A stretch of DNA of 41,776 nt from Streptomyces sp. NBRC 110611 (GCF_001590865.1 NZ_BBUY01000029.1:1-41776); one strand, 5' to 3'; counted from the stretch's first letter, positions 31,646-40,334 are shown. Program-made: numbers and translations. The notes: generated by a model from the sequence alone, not told the origin.

Positions 31646-32646
31646 AGGAGGAATCCTCCGGGGAAGGGGTCGTCCGGGTCGAGGAGGTACTGGGCGGTGC
31701 CGGTGATCCAGGCGCGTCCGGTGACGGTCGGTACGACGGCGGGCAGTGCGCCCACGGTGGTCTTCTCGGTCAGCCGCCCGGTGAAGCGGGTGCCGATGAA
31801 GGACTCGTTGACGAAGTCGCGGCCCAGGGGCAGTTGCCGGCGCGCGTACAGCTGGGCCATCCGGGCCGAGGTGCCCGTACCGCACGGGGAACGGTCGAAC
31901 CAGCCGGGGTGGACGACCATCGCGTGCCGCGAGTGGCGGGCGTCGGATCCGGGAGCGGCTAGGTAGACGTGCTTGACCCCGGCGATCTCCGGCCGCTCGG
32001 GATGCACGGGCCGCTCGGGTGAGGCGTTGACCGCGTCCATGACCGCGAGTCCGGCGGCCAGCAGGTCGTCCTTGCGCGCCCGGTCGAACGGCAGCCCCAG
32101 CGCGTCGAGTTCGACGAAGGCGTAGAAGTTGCCGCCGAACGCGAGGTCGTAGGTGACGGTGCCGTACCCGGGCACGGCGGCCTTGCGGTCCAGAGCGGCG
32201 CAGAACGCCGGCACGTTGGTGAGCGTGACCGCCGTGGCCGCGCCGTCGGCCACCTGGACCTCGGCGGTCACCAGCCCCGCCGGGGTGTCGAGGCGGACGG
32301 TGGTGACCGGTTCGGCCACCGGCACCATGCCCGTCTCGACCAGGACGGTGGCGACCCCGATCGTGCCGTGTCCGCACATCGGGAGCAGCCCGGAGACCTC
32401 GATGTACAGGACTCCGTAGTCGGCGTCAGGGCGGGTGGGCGGCTGGAGGATGGCGCCGCTCATGGCGGCGTGGCCGCGCGGCTCGTACATCAGGAGCGTC
32501 CGGAGGTCGTCCCGGTGCTCCATGACGTACGTCCGGCGCTCGGCCATGGTGGCGCCGGGGAGGGTGCCGACGCCACCGGTGATCACGCGCGTGGGCATGC
32601 CCTCGGTGTGCGAGTCGACGGCGTGGAAGACATGGCGGGTGCGCAC
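31642..32646 (-). CDS. 4-hydroxyproline 2-epimerase (proline racemase family)
   Basis: A 334-residue cofactor-independent epimerase with two catalytic Cys: Cys91 in PMCGHGTIG and Cys255 in SPCGTGTSA. The paired Cys and the adjacent Thr distinguish it from dehydratase members of the family, in which the first Cys is changed. It converts trans-4-hydroxy-L-proline to cis-4-hydroxy-D-proline, the substrate of the dehydrogenase encoded upstream. GTG 32646 has AAGGAAG upstream. Confidence 0.93.
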   Translation of the reverse strand: MRTRHVFHAVDSHTEGMPTRVITGGVGTLPGATMAERRTYVMEHRDDLRTLLMYEPRGHAAMSGAILQPPTRPDADYGVLYIEVSGLLPMCGHGTIGVATVLVETGMVPVAEPVTTVRLDTPAGLVTAEVQVADGAATAVTLTNVPAFCAALDRKAAVPGYGTVTYDLAFGGNFYAFVELDALGLPFDRARKDDLLAAGLAVMDAVNASPERPVHPERPEIAGVKHVYLAAPGSDARHSRHAMVVHPGWFDRSPCGTGTSARMAQLYARRQLPLGRDFVNESFIGTRFTGRLTEKTTVGALPAVVPTVTGRAWITGTAQYLLDPDDPFPGGFLL

Positions 32647-32713
32647 GGGCTTCCTTTCGGTCTGTCTTTCGGTCTGTGGATGGGCGGGCTGTCCGTGGGG
32701 GTGCGGCGGGTGA

Positions 32714-33622
32714 TCAGCGGTGGCCGTCGGCGACGGCCTTCTCGGTGGCGGCCCGCACCGCCGCCTCGGCCTCCGCGGTGAGCGGGGAACGCGGGGGGCG
32801 GGTGGGCCCGCCCCGGCGCCCGACGACATCCATGGACACCTTGACGGCCTGGACGAACTCGGTCCTGGAGTCCCAGCGCAGCAGCGGGTGGAGGGAGGCG
32901 TAGAGCGGACGGGCGGTGGCCAGGTCTCCGGCGACGGCGGCGCGGTAGAGGGCAGCGCAGCCGGCGGGGAAGGCGTTGGGGTATCCGGCGATCCAGCCGA
33001 CCGCACCGGCGACGGCGAGTTCGAGCAGGACATCGTCCGCGCCGATCAGCAGATCGAGTTCCGGGGCGAGTTCGGCGATCTCGTACGCCCTGCGGACGTC
33101 ACCGGAGAACTCCTTCACGGCGACGACGCTGCCGTCCTGGTGCAGCCGGGCCAGCAGGCCGGGGGTGAGATCGACCTTGGTGTCGATGGGGTTGTTGTAG
33201 GCGACGACCGGCACGCCGGCCCGGGCGACCTCGGCATAGTGGGCGCGCACACCCGGCTCATCGGCCCGGTAGGCGTTCGGGGGCAGCAGGAGCACCGAGC
33301 GGCAGCCTTCCCCGGCCGCCTGCTCCGCCCAGCACCGGGCCTCGGCGCTGCCGTAGGCGGAGACGCCGGGCATGACGCGCGCCGCGTCACCCGCGGCCTC
33401 GACCGCGGTCCGCACCACGCGGGCCCGCTCCTGGTCGGTGAGGGTCTGGTACTCGCCGAGCGAGCCGTTGGGCACGACACCGTCGCAGCCGTTGTCGAGC
33501 AGCCAGCGGATGTGCTCGGCGTAGGCGTCGTGGTCGACGGACAGGTCGTCACGCAGGGGCAGGGCGGTGGCGACCATGATGCCGCGCCAGGGGCGGGCGC
33601 TGGTCCAGCCAGTGGTGGTCAT
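32714..33622 (-). CDS. DapA-family lyase, probable pyrroline-4-hydroxy-2-carboxylate deaminase
   Basis: A 302-residue TIM-barrel aldolase of the dihydrodipicolinate synthase family. The Schiff-base Lys170 is in VVAVKEFSGD, Tyr142 in VVAYNNP, and the carboxylate loop is NGSLGEYQ where DapA has GTTGE. In hydroxyproline pathways this family deaminates and dehydrates 1-pyrroline-4-hydroxy-2-carboxylate to 2-oxoglutarate semialdehyde. GAGAGG lies upstream of ATG 33622. Neighbour identities make this far more likely than lysine biosynthesis. Confidence 0.9.
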   Translation of the reverse strand: MTTTGWTSARPWRGIMVATALPLRDDLSVDHDAYAEHIRWLLDNGCDGVVPNGSLGEYQTLTDQERARVVRTAVEAAGDAARVMPGVSAYGSAEARCWAEQAAGEGCRSVLLLPPNAYRADEPGVRAHYAEVARAGVPVVAYNNPIDTKVDLTPGLLARLHQDGSVVAVKEFSGDVRRAYEIAELAPELDLLIGADDVLLELAVAGAVGWIAGYPNAFPAGCAALYRAAVAGDLATARPLYASLHPLLRWDSRTEFVQAVKVSMDVVGRRGGPTRPPRSPLTAEAEAAVRAATEKAVADGHR

Positions 33623-33657
33623 ACCGGCGAAACCTCTCTACGGAAGGTGACAAGGGG

Positions 33658-35241
33658 TCAGCCGTTGCCGCCGGGGGCGGGACCGGCCTCGGGGTGGGGA
33701 TCGGTCGCGGGCTCGGGGCCGGGCTCGGAGTCGGAGCCGGGATCGGCGTCGGCGTCGTGGCCAGGGAGGGGATCGGGATCGGGATCGGGGTCGGCCGAGG
33801 TCCCGGGCCGGGGCTCGGCGGGGTCGTCGAGCGCGGCGAGCACCGAGAGCCGGACCGGCACGGCGAACGGGCGGCGTTCGGCCGGTGGTTCGGCGTCACG
33901 GCCGCGGGCCGCGAGACAGGCCACCGCCGGGCCGCACATCCGGCCCTGGCACCAGCCCATACCGGCCCGGGTCAGCAGTTTGACGGTGCGGCCGTCGTGC
34001 GCTCCGAGGTCCTCGGCCGCCTCGCGGATCCGCCCGGCGGTGACCTCCTCACAGCGGCACACCTCGGTGTCGTCCGTGAGCCAGCGCGGCCACTCCGGGC
34101 CGGGCGCGTGGGCGACGGCCATCGCGTCGGCGAAGGCGCGCATCCGGTCCCTGCGGCGCCCGAGTTCCCGGACCCGGCCGCCATGGGCGGCGCGGCCCAG
34201 CACCCGCGCGGCGATGGCGATACCCGCCAACTCTCCTTCGGTTCTCGCCAGTTGTGCCCCGCCCACTCCCCCGGTCTCGCCCGCCGCCCACAGGCCGCGC
34301 ACCGAGGTCTCCTGGAGGCCGTCCAGGGCCAGGCCCCGGGTGCCGTCGGGCAGCGGGCGGGTGGTACAGCCGAGCGCCGTGGCCAGGTCGATCTGGGGGA
34401 CGAGGCCGTGCCCGACGGCCAGCGCGTCGCAGTCGATCCGGCGCCCCGTCCCCCGTACGGGGCGCCAGTCGCGGTCGAGACGTGTGACGGTGACGGCCTC
34501 CACCCGGTCGGTGCCGTGCACCTCGGTGACCGCGCTGTGCGGCCGCAGCCGCACCCGGTGCCACAGCAGCGCGGCGCCGTGGACCAGCGCTTCGGCCACC
34601 TTGTGCGGGTTGGTGACCAGCGCCCGGGGGTGCCGGGCGTACCGCGGGTAGCCGGCTGCCTCGACCACAGCCGGCACTCTGGCGCCGGCGGCGGCCAGCG
34701 AGGCGGCCACCGCGAGCAGCAGCGGACCGCTGCCCGCCACGACGACCCTCCGGCCGGGCAGCACCAGCCCGGACTTCAGCATGGCCTGCGCTCCCCCGGC
34801 ACCCACGACGCCGGGCAACGTCCAGCCGGGGAAGGGCAGCTGCCGTTCGTACGCGCCGGTCGCCAGCAGGACCGCGCGGGCCCGTACCCGCACGGGGCGC
34901 TCGCCGCCGCCGTCGGCCCCGGTGACGGCATGCACGGACCACCCACCGGCGGCCTCCTCGTCCCTGGTCACGCTCCACACGTGATGCCCGGGAAGGTGGC
35001 GGACAGCGCTCCGCGCCAGCCGTCGGCGCAGGTCGGCGTAGGCGGACCAGTCGTGGTGCAGGGCCTCGGGCCGGACGGCTCCCAGGGCGGGCGCCGGGGT
35101 GCGGTAGAACTGCCCGCCGGTCTGCGCGGCGGTGTCCAGCAGGGCGACGGAGAGCCCGAGTTCACCGGCGGCCACGGCCCCGGCGAGACCGGCGGAGCCC
35201 GCACCGATCACCGCGAGATCGTACGGTTCAGACGTCGGCAC
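33658..35241 (-). CDS. FAD/[2Fe-2S] alpha subunit of D-hydroxyproline dehydrogenase (HcnB-like)
   Basis: A 527-residue NAD(P)/FAD-type oxidoreductase. It has an N-terminal GAGSAGLAG (13-21), a second dinucleotide motif VVAGSGPLLL, and a BFD-like C-terminal cluster with CRCEE and CQGRMCG. Related complexes are heteromeric dehydrogenases for hydroxyproline, opines or cyanide-forming glycine oxidation (HcnABC). The last 60 residues are an acidic Asp/Pro-rich disordered tail (DPDPDPDP) encoded by short GATCGG-type repeats. The GTG start overlaps the ferredoxin gene by 14 bp. Confidence 0.9.
   Translation of the reverse strand: MPTSEPYDLAVIGAGSAGLAGAVAAGELGLSVALLDTAAQTGGQFYRTPAPALGAVRPEALHHDWSAYADLRRRLARSAVRHLPGHHVWSVTRDEEAAGGWSVHAVTGADGGGERPVRVRARAVLLATGAYERQLPFPGWTLPGVVGAGGAQAMLKSGLVLPGRRVVVAGSGPLLLAVAASLAAAGARVPAVVEAAGYPRYARHPRALVTNPHKVAEALVHGAALLWHRVRLRPHSAVTEVHGTDRVEAVTVTRLDRDWRPVRGTGRRIDCDALAVGHGLVPQIDLATALGCTTRPLPDGTRGLALDGLQETSVRGLWAAGETGGVGGAQLARTEGELAGIAIAARVLGRAAHGGRVRELGRRRDRMRAFADAMAVAHAPGPEWPRWLTDDTEVCRCEEVTAGRIREAAEDLGAHDGRTVKLLTRAGMGWCQGRMCGPAVACLAARGRDAEPPAERRPFAVPVRLSVLAALDDPAEPRPGTSADPDPDPDPLPGHDADADPGSDSEPGPEPATDPHPEAGPAPGGNG
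33771..33788. repeat. GATCGG tandem repeats encoding an Asp-Pro tail
   Basis: Three perfect GATCGG units, with degenerate relatives on both sides (about 33682-33794), encode the acidic Asp/Pro tail of the FAD subunit. Confidence 0.8.
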
Positions 35242-35536
35242 GGCCGTGTCCTTCCTGCGTGGTGACGGTGTCCCCCGGCCGGGCCGGCACCAGGCAGGCC
35301 CGCCGGTTGGGCTCGCCGTTGATGGTGGCGAGGCAGTCGTAGCACTGGCCGATGCCGCAGAACGCGCCCCGGGGGCGCCCGCGGACGCGGGTGGTGCGCC
35401 AGGCCAGGATTCCGGCTCCCCACAGTGCGGCGGCGACGGACTGGCCGGGCAGCGCGGTGACCTCGCGCCCGTCGAAGGTGATCCGGAACGGCGGACCGGG
35501 CTGGGCGCCGGCCAGGCCGGCAGGGGTACGGGCCAC
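35228..35536 (-). CDS. [2Fe-2S] ferredoxin-like gamma subunit of D-hydroxyproline dehydrogenase
   Basis: A 102-residue HcnA-like subunit that binds one [2Fe-2S] cluster through Cys60, Cys65, Cys68 and Cys81 (CGIGQCYDC, then RRAC). It passes electrons between the two flavoprotein subunits encoded on either side. I place the start at GTG 35536 because a near-perfect AGAGGAGG lies 4 nt upstream. Upstream in-frame starts up to 35587 would add a repetitive leader that falls in a repeat tract and lacks a ribosome site. Confidence 0.9.
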   Translation of the reverse strand: MARTPAGLAGAQPGPPFRITFDGREVTALPGQSVAAALWGAGILAWRTTRVRGRPRGAFCGIGQCYDCLATINGEPNRRACLVPARPGDTVTTQEGHGRADV

Positions 35537-35548
35537 GGATCCTCCTCT

Positions 35549-35608
35549 GATGGCGGTCACGTCGGTTGTGGCGGTCATGGCGGTCACGCGGTCATGGCGG
35601 TCACGGTG
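35549..35608. repeat. Short TGGCGGTCA repeats between dehydrogenase genes
   Basis: At least four copies of TGGCGGTCA, some continuing to TGGCGGTCAC, fill the gap between the beta and gamma subunit genes. They explain the spurious extended reading frame of the gamma subunit. Confidence 0.7.
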
Positions 35609-35614
35609 GTGGTC

Positions 35615-36772
35615 TCAGGCGGCCGGGGAGAAGCGTTCCGGCCTGAACGGGGCGATGTCGAGGAGCGGTTCGCCGCCGGTCAGCGCCTGTGCGACGACCA
35701 GTCCGGTGGCGGGGGCGAGGCCGATCCCGGCGCCCTCGTGGCCACACGCGTGCAGCAGTCCGGGGACGCGCGGGTCGGGGCCGATGGCGGGCAGGTGGTC
35801 CGGCAGGTACGGGCGGAAGCCGACGTAGGTGCGCATCGCCCGGACCCCGGCGAGGACCGGGAAGAGCTCCGTGGCCCGGGCCGCCAGCCGCCGCAGCGCC
35901 TCGACCGAGAGCGTGCGGTCGAAGCCGGCCCGCTCCCGGGTGGCGCCGATCAGGACCGGCCCGGCCGGGGTGCCCTCCACCACCGCGGAACTCTGCAGCG
36001 CGGCGGAGCCGCTGGCCACATCGGCGACATAGCCGGCCGCGTACACCTTGTGGCGCACGACGCGCGGCAGCGGCTCGGTGACCAGGATGAAGCCCCGGCG
36101 GGGCCGCACGGGGAGGTCCACCTCCACACGGCGGGCGATCTCACCGCCCCAGGCCCCGGCGGCGTTCACCACGTACGGGGCGTGGTACTCGCCGGCCGCC
36201 GTCCGCACCCCCCGGATCGCGCCGCCCGCCCCCGTCAGCAGCCCGGTGACCTCCTCGCCGAGCCGCACCCGGACCCGCCCGCCGCCTGCCGCGCGCAGCA
36301 GATGCGCGGCGGCGAGCGCCGGCATGACCTGGGCGTCCTGCGGATAGTGACAGCCGCCCGCCAGGCCGATGGCGAGCCGGGGCTCAAGGTCGTGCAGGCG
36401 GTCGGCCGGGACCTCGTCCGCCGTCACACCCGCCGCCCGCTGCCGGGCCGCGAGGTCCCGCAGCGCGGCCATCTCCTTCTCACCGGAGGCGACGACCAGT
36501 CCGCCCTTGGCCTCGTACTCGATGCCGGACGGGAGTTCCTCGGCCAGCTCGCGCCACAACTGGGCGGACAGCAGGGCCAGTTCGAGCTCGGGGCCGGGCT
36601 CCTTGTCGGAGACCAGGAGGTTGCCCTCACCGGCTCCGGTCGTACCGCCGGCCACCGGGCCGCGGTCGAGCACCAGGACCCGGAGGCCGGACCGGGCGGC
36701 GTAGTGGGCGCAGGCCGCGCCGATCACGCCGGCCCCGATGACGATGACGTCCGCGGACTTCCTTGTCAGCAC
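35615..36772 (-). CDS. FAD beta subunit of D-hydroxyproline dehydrogenase (DAO family, HcnC-like)
   Basis: A 385-residue D-amino-acid-oxidase-family flavoprotein. VIVIGAGVIGAACAHYAARSG (about 9-29) is the FAD motif, and the C-terminal HACGHEGAGIGLAPATG binds the flavin adenine side. It is the substrate-oxidising subunit that dehydrogenates cis-4-hydroxy-D-proline to pyrroline-4-hydroxy-2-carboxylate. It is the first gene of the operon. GTG 36772 has no ribosome site, but it coincides with the transcript start predicted from the promoter at 36779-36807, so a leaderless mRNA is likely. Confidence 0.92.
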   Translation of the reverse strand: MLTRKSADVIVIGAGVIGAACAHYAARSGLRVLVLDRGPVAGGTTGAGEGNLLVSDKEPGPELELALLSAQLWRELAEELPSGIEYEAKGGLVVASGEKEMAALRDLAARQRAAGVTADEVPADRLHDLEPRLAIGLAGGCHYPQDAQVMPALAAAHLLRAAGGGRVRVRLGEEVTGLLTGAGGAIRGVRTAAGEYHAPYVVNAAGAWGGEIARRVEVDLPVRPRRGFILVTEPLPRVVRHKVYAAGYVADVASGSAALQSSAVVEGTPAGPVLIGATRERAGFDRTLSVEALRRLAARATELFPVLAGVRAMRTYVGFRPYLPDHLPAIGPDPRVPGLLHACGHEGAGIGLAPATGLVVAQALTGGEPLLDIAPFRPERFSPAA

Positions 36773-36778
36773 GTCAGT

Positions 36779-36807
36779 AATATTTCACATTGCATTGCCC
36801 GTGCCAA
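36779..36807 (-). promoter_or_regulatory. Hydroxyproline operon promoter, predicted leaderless
   Basis: On the minus strand TTGGCA (36802-36807), a 17-nt spacer and AATATT (36779-36784) precede the GTG at 36772. With the usual 6-nt discriminator the transcript would begin at the first base of that GTG. I found no clear TGGT-N4-ACCA operator here. Confidence 0.55.
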
Positions 36808-36904
36808 GAGCCTGCGAGCGATTACGCGCTTCCCGGCAGTACCGCCCCCGCACCCGCCCCACGTCCCGCGTCCCGACGTCCCCGGCGTTCCGGCATTCCG
36901 GTGC

Positions 36905-36943
36905 AACACCCTTGCGCGCGGCGTGACTCCGCGTAGGGGTGTT
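36905..36943. promoter_or_regulatory. Long inverted repeat before the flavin monooxygenase gene
   Basis: Arms at 36905-36918 and 36930-36943 pair over 14 positions, including two G-U pairs, around an 11-nt loop; the outer arms are AACACCC and GGGTGTT. It ends 14 bp before ATG 36958, so it is either an operator or an RNA hairpin in the leader. Confidence 0.65.
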
Positions 36944-36957
36944 CGTTGAAGCCAGCG

Positions 36958-38214
36958 ATGTCTATGAAACGTAATCATTCCGGTCATTCCCACCACCCCC
37001 ATCAGCCCCCTCCGGTCGTGGTGATCGGCGCCGGCCCCAGCGGACTGGCGGTCGCCGCGATGCTGCGCCGGGCCGACGTACCGGCCGTCGTCCTGGAGCG
37101 CTCGGGCGGCGTGGGGACGAGCTGGAGCGAGCGCTACGACCACCTGGAACTGCACACCACACGCGGCTTCTCCCGCCTTCCCGGGCTGCGGGTCCCCCGG
37201 CAGGCGGGCCTGTGGGTCGGCCGCGACGACTGGGTGCGCTACCTGGAGAGGTACGCCGCCCACCACCGGATCGACGTCCGCGTCCGCACCGCGGTGCGGC
37301 GGATCGAACCGGCGGCGGCGCTCCCGGACCGGCGGACGGCCGCGCGCTGGCTGGTGCATACCGCGGACCGCACGCTGCCGGCGAGGGCGGTCGTGGTCGC
37401 CACCGGCCGCAACCACGTTCCGCTGCTGCCGGACTGGCCGGGCCGGGACACCTTCACCGGCGAACTCCTGCACTCGCGCGACTACCGCAACCCCGGCCCC
37501 TACCAGGGGCGCGAGGTGCTCGTGGTCGGGGCGGGCAACAGCGGTGCGGAGATCGCCGTCGCACTGGCCGGAGCCGGGGCGGCCAAGGTCTGGATCTCCG
37601 TACGGACCCCGCCCCACATCATGCCGCGGTCCAGCAACCGGTGGCAGGCCGCGGGGATCGTGGCGGCCCGGATGCCGACCGCGTGGGGCGACTGGGCCAC
37701 CGCGCTCATGCAGCGCCTCGCCCTGCCGGACCTGACCCCGTACGGTCTGCCCCGGCCCACCACGGGGATGTTCACCCGCGCCGCCCGTGAGGAGGTCAAC
37801 CCCGTCCTGGACCACGGCTTCGTCGACGCCATCCGGGCGCGGCGGGTCCTTCCGACCGCGGCGGTGACCGGTATGGACGGCTCCCGCGTCCTGCTCGCCG
37901 ACGGCACGTCCCGCACCCCCGATGCCGTCATCGCGGCCACCGGGTACCGCTCCGACCTGGAACGGCTCCTCGGCCCGCTGCCGCTCCTCGGCGCGAACGG
38001 GCTGCCCGTCGTGCGCGGAGCGCGGACCAGCCCGCACGCGCCGCAGCTGTACTTCGCCGGCTACCACAACCCGCTCACCGGAGCGCTGCGCGAGATCGGC
38101 ATCGAGGGGCGCCGTATCGCCCGGGCCATCCGGCGGGCCGCGGACCCCACGCTGGTTCCGGCGCCCCGTGGCACGGAGGCGGAGGCGGAGGAGGGTGCGC
38201 GGGAGCCGGGGTGA
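36958..38214 (+). CDS. Flavin-dependent monooxygenase (CzcO/YUCCA-like)
   Basis: A 418-residue flavoprotein. It has FAD-binding VIGAGPSGLA (about 22-31), an NADPH-binding VVGAGNSGAEIA in the middle and IAATGYRSDL near the C-terminus, the usual trio of class B flavin monooxygenases. After the start there is a His-rich stretch (HSGHSHHPH) that may bind metal or be neutral. ATG 36958 is chosen; ATG 36964 and a TTG at 36946 are alternatives, and all have weak ribosome sites. It is divergent from the hydroxyproline operon, but I see no link in function. Substrates of this group range from amines to indole acids. Confidence 0.85.
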   Translation: MSMKRNHSGHSHHPHQPPPVVVIGAGPSGLAVAAMLRRADVPAVVLERSGGVGTSWSERYDHLELHTTRGFSRLPGLRVPRQAGLWVGRDDWVRYLERYAAHHRIDVRVRTAVRRIEPAAALPDRRTAARWLVHTADRTLPARAVVVATGRNHVPLLPDWPGRDTFTGELLHSRDYRNPGPYQGREVLVVGAGNSGAEIAVALAGAGAAKVWISVRTPPHIMPRSSNRWQAAGIVAARMPTAWGDWATALMQRLALPDLTPYGLPRPTTGMFTRAAREEVNPVLDHGFVDAIRARRVLPTAAVTGMDGSRVLLADGTSRTPDAVIAATGYRSDLERLLGPLPLLGANGLPVVRGARTSPHAPQLYFAGYHNPLTGALREIGIEGRRIARAIRRAADPTLVPAPRGTEAEAEEGAREPG

Positions 38215-38370
38215 AGCCGTCGCACCCTCGTGACAGGGCGGAACGGCCTTGTGCCGTCGCTCGATCGGGCGATACCGCGCGGGGTGTGGACGCCGGGGGC
38301 GGTGCGAGCCGTCCCGGTCTGTTTGCCTTTCCCCGTCCGCTGATCAGACGCCTGGAGAGCCGCCATCGCC

Positions 38371-39168
38371 ATGCTGTCCGTACGGAAGCTGTTCCTCGAC
38401 ATCCACGACAACGACGAAGCGTTCCGGCTGCTGTGCACCCTCACCGCGGCCGGACAGACCGGTTGCGGCTGGGCGAACGAACGTATCGCCGCGCGGGTCA
38501 CCGACCCCGAACTGGCCCTCAGGATCTCCCGCCACGGGGCCGAGGGGAACGAGCACGCGCGGGTCTTCCACACCCTGCTCCGCGGCCGGAGCCTGGAAGC
38601 GGCCCCGCTCTGCGCCGATCTCGACTACATGGCGCAGCTCGAACAGCGCGGCCTCGGTGTCCCGCACCGTCGTCTGCGGGACGCGCGGCCCCTCTGCGAG
38701 GAGGACGTCATCGCCCATCTGTCCCGCAGCCGTGTCACCGAGCAACGCGGGGCGGCAGAACTGCGGTTGATGCGGAAGGCGCTCGCCCAACGGCCCGACA
38801 CGCACCGCGCCCTGACCTCGATCACGCGCGGTGAACAGCGGCACCTCGCGCACGCCCACGGGGAGCTGCTGCGCCTGGCCGACGGCGACCGCCGGCGGTC
38901 GGCCCTGGTGCGGAGGAGCCTGCGCCGGACCGCTCTGGCCGAGATCCGCGTCCACCGTGACGTCAGCCTGGCCGTGGTGTCCCGTATGGGCGCGATCCTG
39001 GGATGGTCGTGGGCCAGGAAGCGGCTGCTGGGATCCGGGATCCGCGTGACGTACCTCTTCGAGCGCTGTGGCGGCTGGCGTCGGCTGACCGGCTTGCGCA
39101 CGTCCCCGCCCGGGCGGCGCGATGCGCTCGGCCGGGCGGTGGCCGCCGGGCCGCGCGGTCGCCGGTGA
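38371..39168 (+). CDS. Helical protein, possibly ferritin-like
   Basis: A 265-residue mostly helical protein. NEHARVFHTLL (about 59-69) and GEQRHLAHAHGELL (about 153-166) resemble the ExxH helices of ferritin-like di-iron proteins, with Glu-rich helices (EEDVIAHL, TEQRGAAELRLM) between. The second motif fits exactly; the first is one residue out of register, so metal binding is uncertain. The C-terminal 100 residues are basic with one hydrophobic stretch (VSLAVVSRMGAILGWSW). The gene follows the monooxygenase by 156 bp. Function is not known to me. Confidence 0.65.
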   Translation: MLSVRKLFLDIHDNDEAFRLLCTLTAAGQTGCGWANERIAARVTDPELALRISRHGAEGNEHARVFHTLLRGRSLEAAPLCADLDYMAQLEQRGLGVPHRRLRDARPLCEEDVIAHLSRSRVTEQRGAAELRLMRKALAQRPDTHRALTSITRGEQRHLAHAHGELLRLADGDRRRSALVRRSLRRTALAEIRVHRDVSLAVVSRMGAILGWSWARKRLLGSGIRVTYLFERCGGWRRLTGLRTSPPGRRDALGRAVAAGPRGRR

Positions 39169-39293
39169 CCGGACGTCCACCGCCGCAGTCGCCCCCGGCG
39201 CTCGTCCCCGCAGCCCGGCCAGGGAGGATGTCGGGCGAGTGATCCCGGCCGGCAGGCCGGACGGACGCCGGACGGAGCAGAGGAGCCACAGGG

Positions 39294-40298
39294 GTGTCGG
39301 AGGAACCGCGGGGCCTGGTCGCGCGCATGGAACAGCACCAGGTCGCGGTCTATGTCTCCGCGCTGGCGGCGGGCGCCGCGCTGGGCTGGGCGGCCCCGGC
39401 CGTGGGTCCCGGCCTGGCACACGCCATCAACCCGGTACTGGGTGCCCTGCTCTTCGTCACCTTCCTGCAGGTCCCCGCCGCGGAACTGGTCCGCTCCCTC
39501 CGCGACGGCCGCTTCCTGTCGGCCACCCTGGTGGTGAACTTCCTGGTCGTCCCGCTGGTGGTCGCCGCGATATATCCGTTCCTCCCCGCCGGCCACGCCG
39601 TACGGCTGGGCGTCCTGCTGGTGCTGCTGTGCCCGTGCGTGGACTACGTGATCGTCTTCTGCGGGCTGGCCGGCGGAAGCAGCCGTCGCCTGCTCGCCAC
39701 GACTCCGGTGCTGCTGGTGGCCCAGATGCTGTTGCTCCCGCTGTTCCTCTACCTGTTCATGGGACCGGCGCTGGCCGACGTCGTGGCGGCCGGCCCGTTC
39801 CTCGAGGCGTTCGCCTTCCTCATCGTGATCCCCCTCGCACTGGCCTGGGCCACCCAGGCGTGGGCCGCCCGCCGTCCGGCCGGCCGGACGGTGTCGGACG
39901 CGGCGGCCACGACGATGGTGCCGCTGATGGCCGCCACGCTCCTGGTGGTGGTCGCCTCCCAGGTGCCCCGGCTCGGCGACGACGGCGGCGACGGCCTCGG
40001 CGATGTCGCCGCCGTGATCCCGTGCTATGTGCTGTTCCTTGCCGTGATGGCGTTCGCCGGGCGGGCCGTGGCCCGGGCGTTCCGGCTGGACGTACCCGCC
40101 GCCCGCGCCGTCGTCTTCACCGGTGCGACCCGTAACTCCCTGGTCGTCCTCCCCCTGGCCCTGGCCCTGCCCGACCGGCTGGCCGTCGCCGCCGTGGTCG
40201 TGGTGGTCCAGACCCTCGTCGAGGTCCTGGGCATGGTCGGCTACGTCCGTCTGGTGCCCCGCCTCGTCAGCTCGGACGAGTCCGCGCCCGGCCGCTGA
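39294..40298 (+). CDS. ACR3/bile acid:Na+ symporter-family permease (possible arsenite efflux)
   Basis: A 334-residue membrane protein with about ten transmembrane segments. The LVLLCPCVDYVIVFCGLAGG stretch and the later VFTGATRNSLVVLPLALALP (both in helices broken by small or polar residues) are typical of the BART superfamily and resemble proteins annotated as arsenic resistance protein. No arsR or arsC lies in the window, so arsenite export is not established; other anions or Na+-coupled transport are possible. GTG 39294 has GAGGAG about 10 nt upstream. Confidence 0.75.
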   Translation: MSEEPRGLVARMEQHQVAVYVSALAAGAALGWAAPAVGPGLAHAINPVLGALLFVTFLQVPAAELVRSLRDGRFLSATLVVNFLVVPLVVAAIYPFLPAGHAVRLGVLLVLLCPCVDYVIVFCGLAGGSSRRLLATTPVLLVAQMLLLPLFLYLFMGPALADVVAAGPFLEAFAFLIVIPLALAWATQAWAARRPAGRTVSDAAATTMVPLMAATLLVVVASQVPRLGDDGGDGLGDVAAVIPCYVLFLAVMAFAGRAVARAFRLDVPAARAVVFTGATRNSLVVLPLALALPDRLAVAAVVVVVQTLVEVLGMVGYVRLVPRLVSSDESAPGR

Positions 40299-40334
40299 CC
40301 CGGCGCGCGGCGGTCTTGAGCTTCGCCACCAGCC

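Noticed and set aside
30242..31966. A 574-codon plus-strand frame over the aldehyde dehydrogenase and epimerase
   Set aside because: No domains; antisense shadow of two motif-verified enzymes.
32714..33622. Dihydrodipicolinate synthase for lysine biosynthesis
   Set aside because: The substrate loop differs from DapA, and the gene lies between hydroxyproline-pathway genes in one operon.
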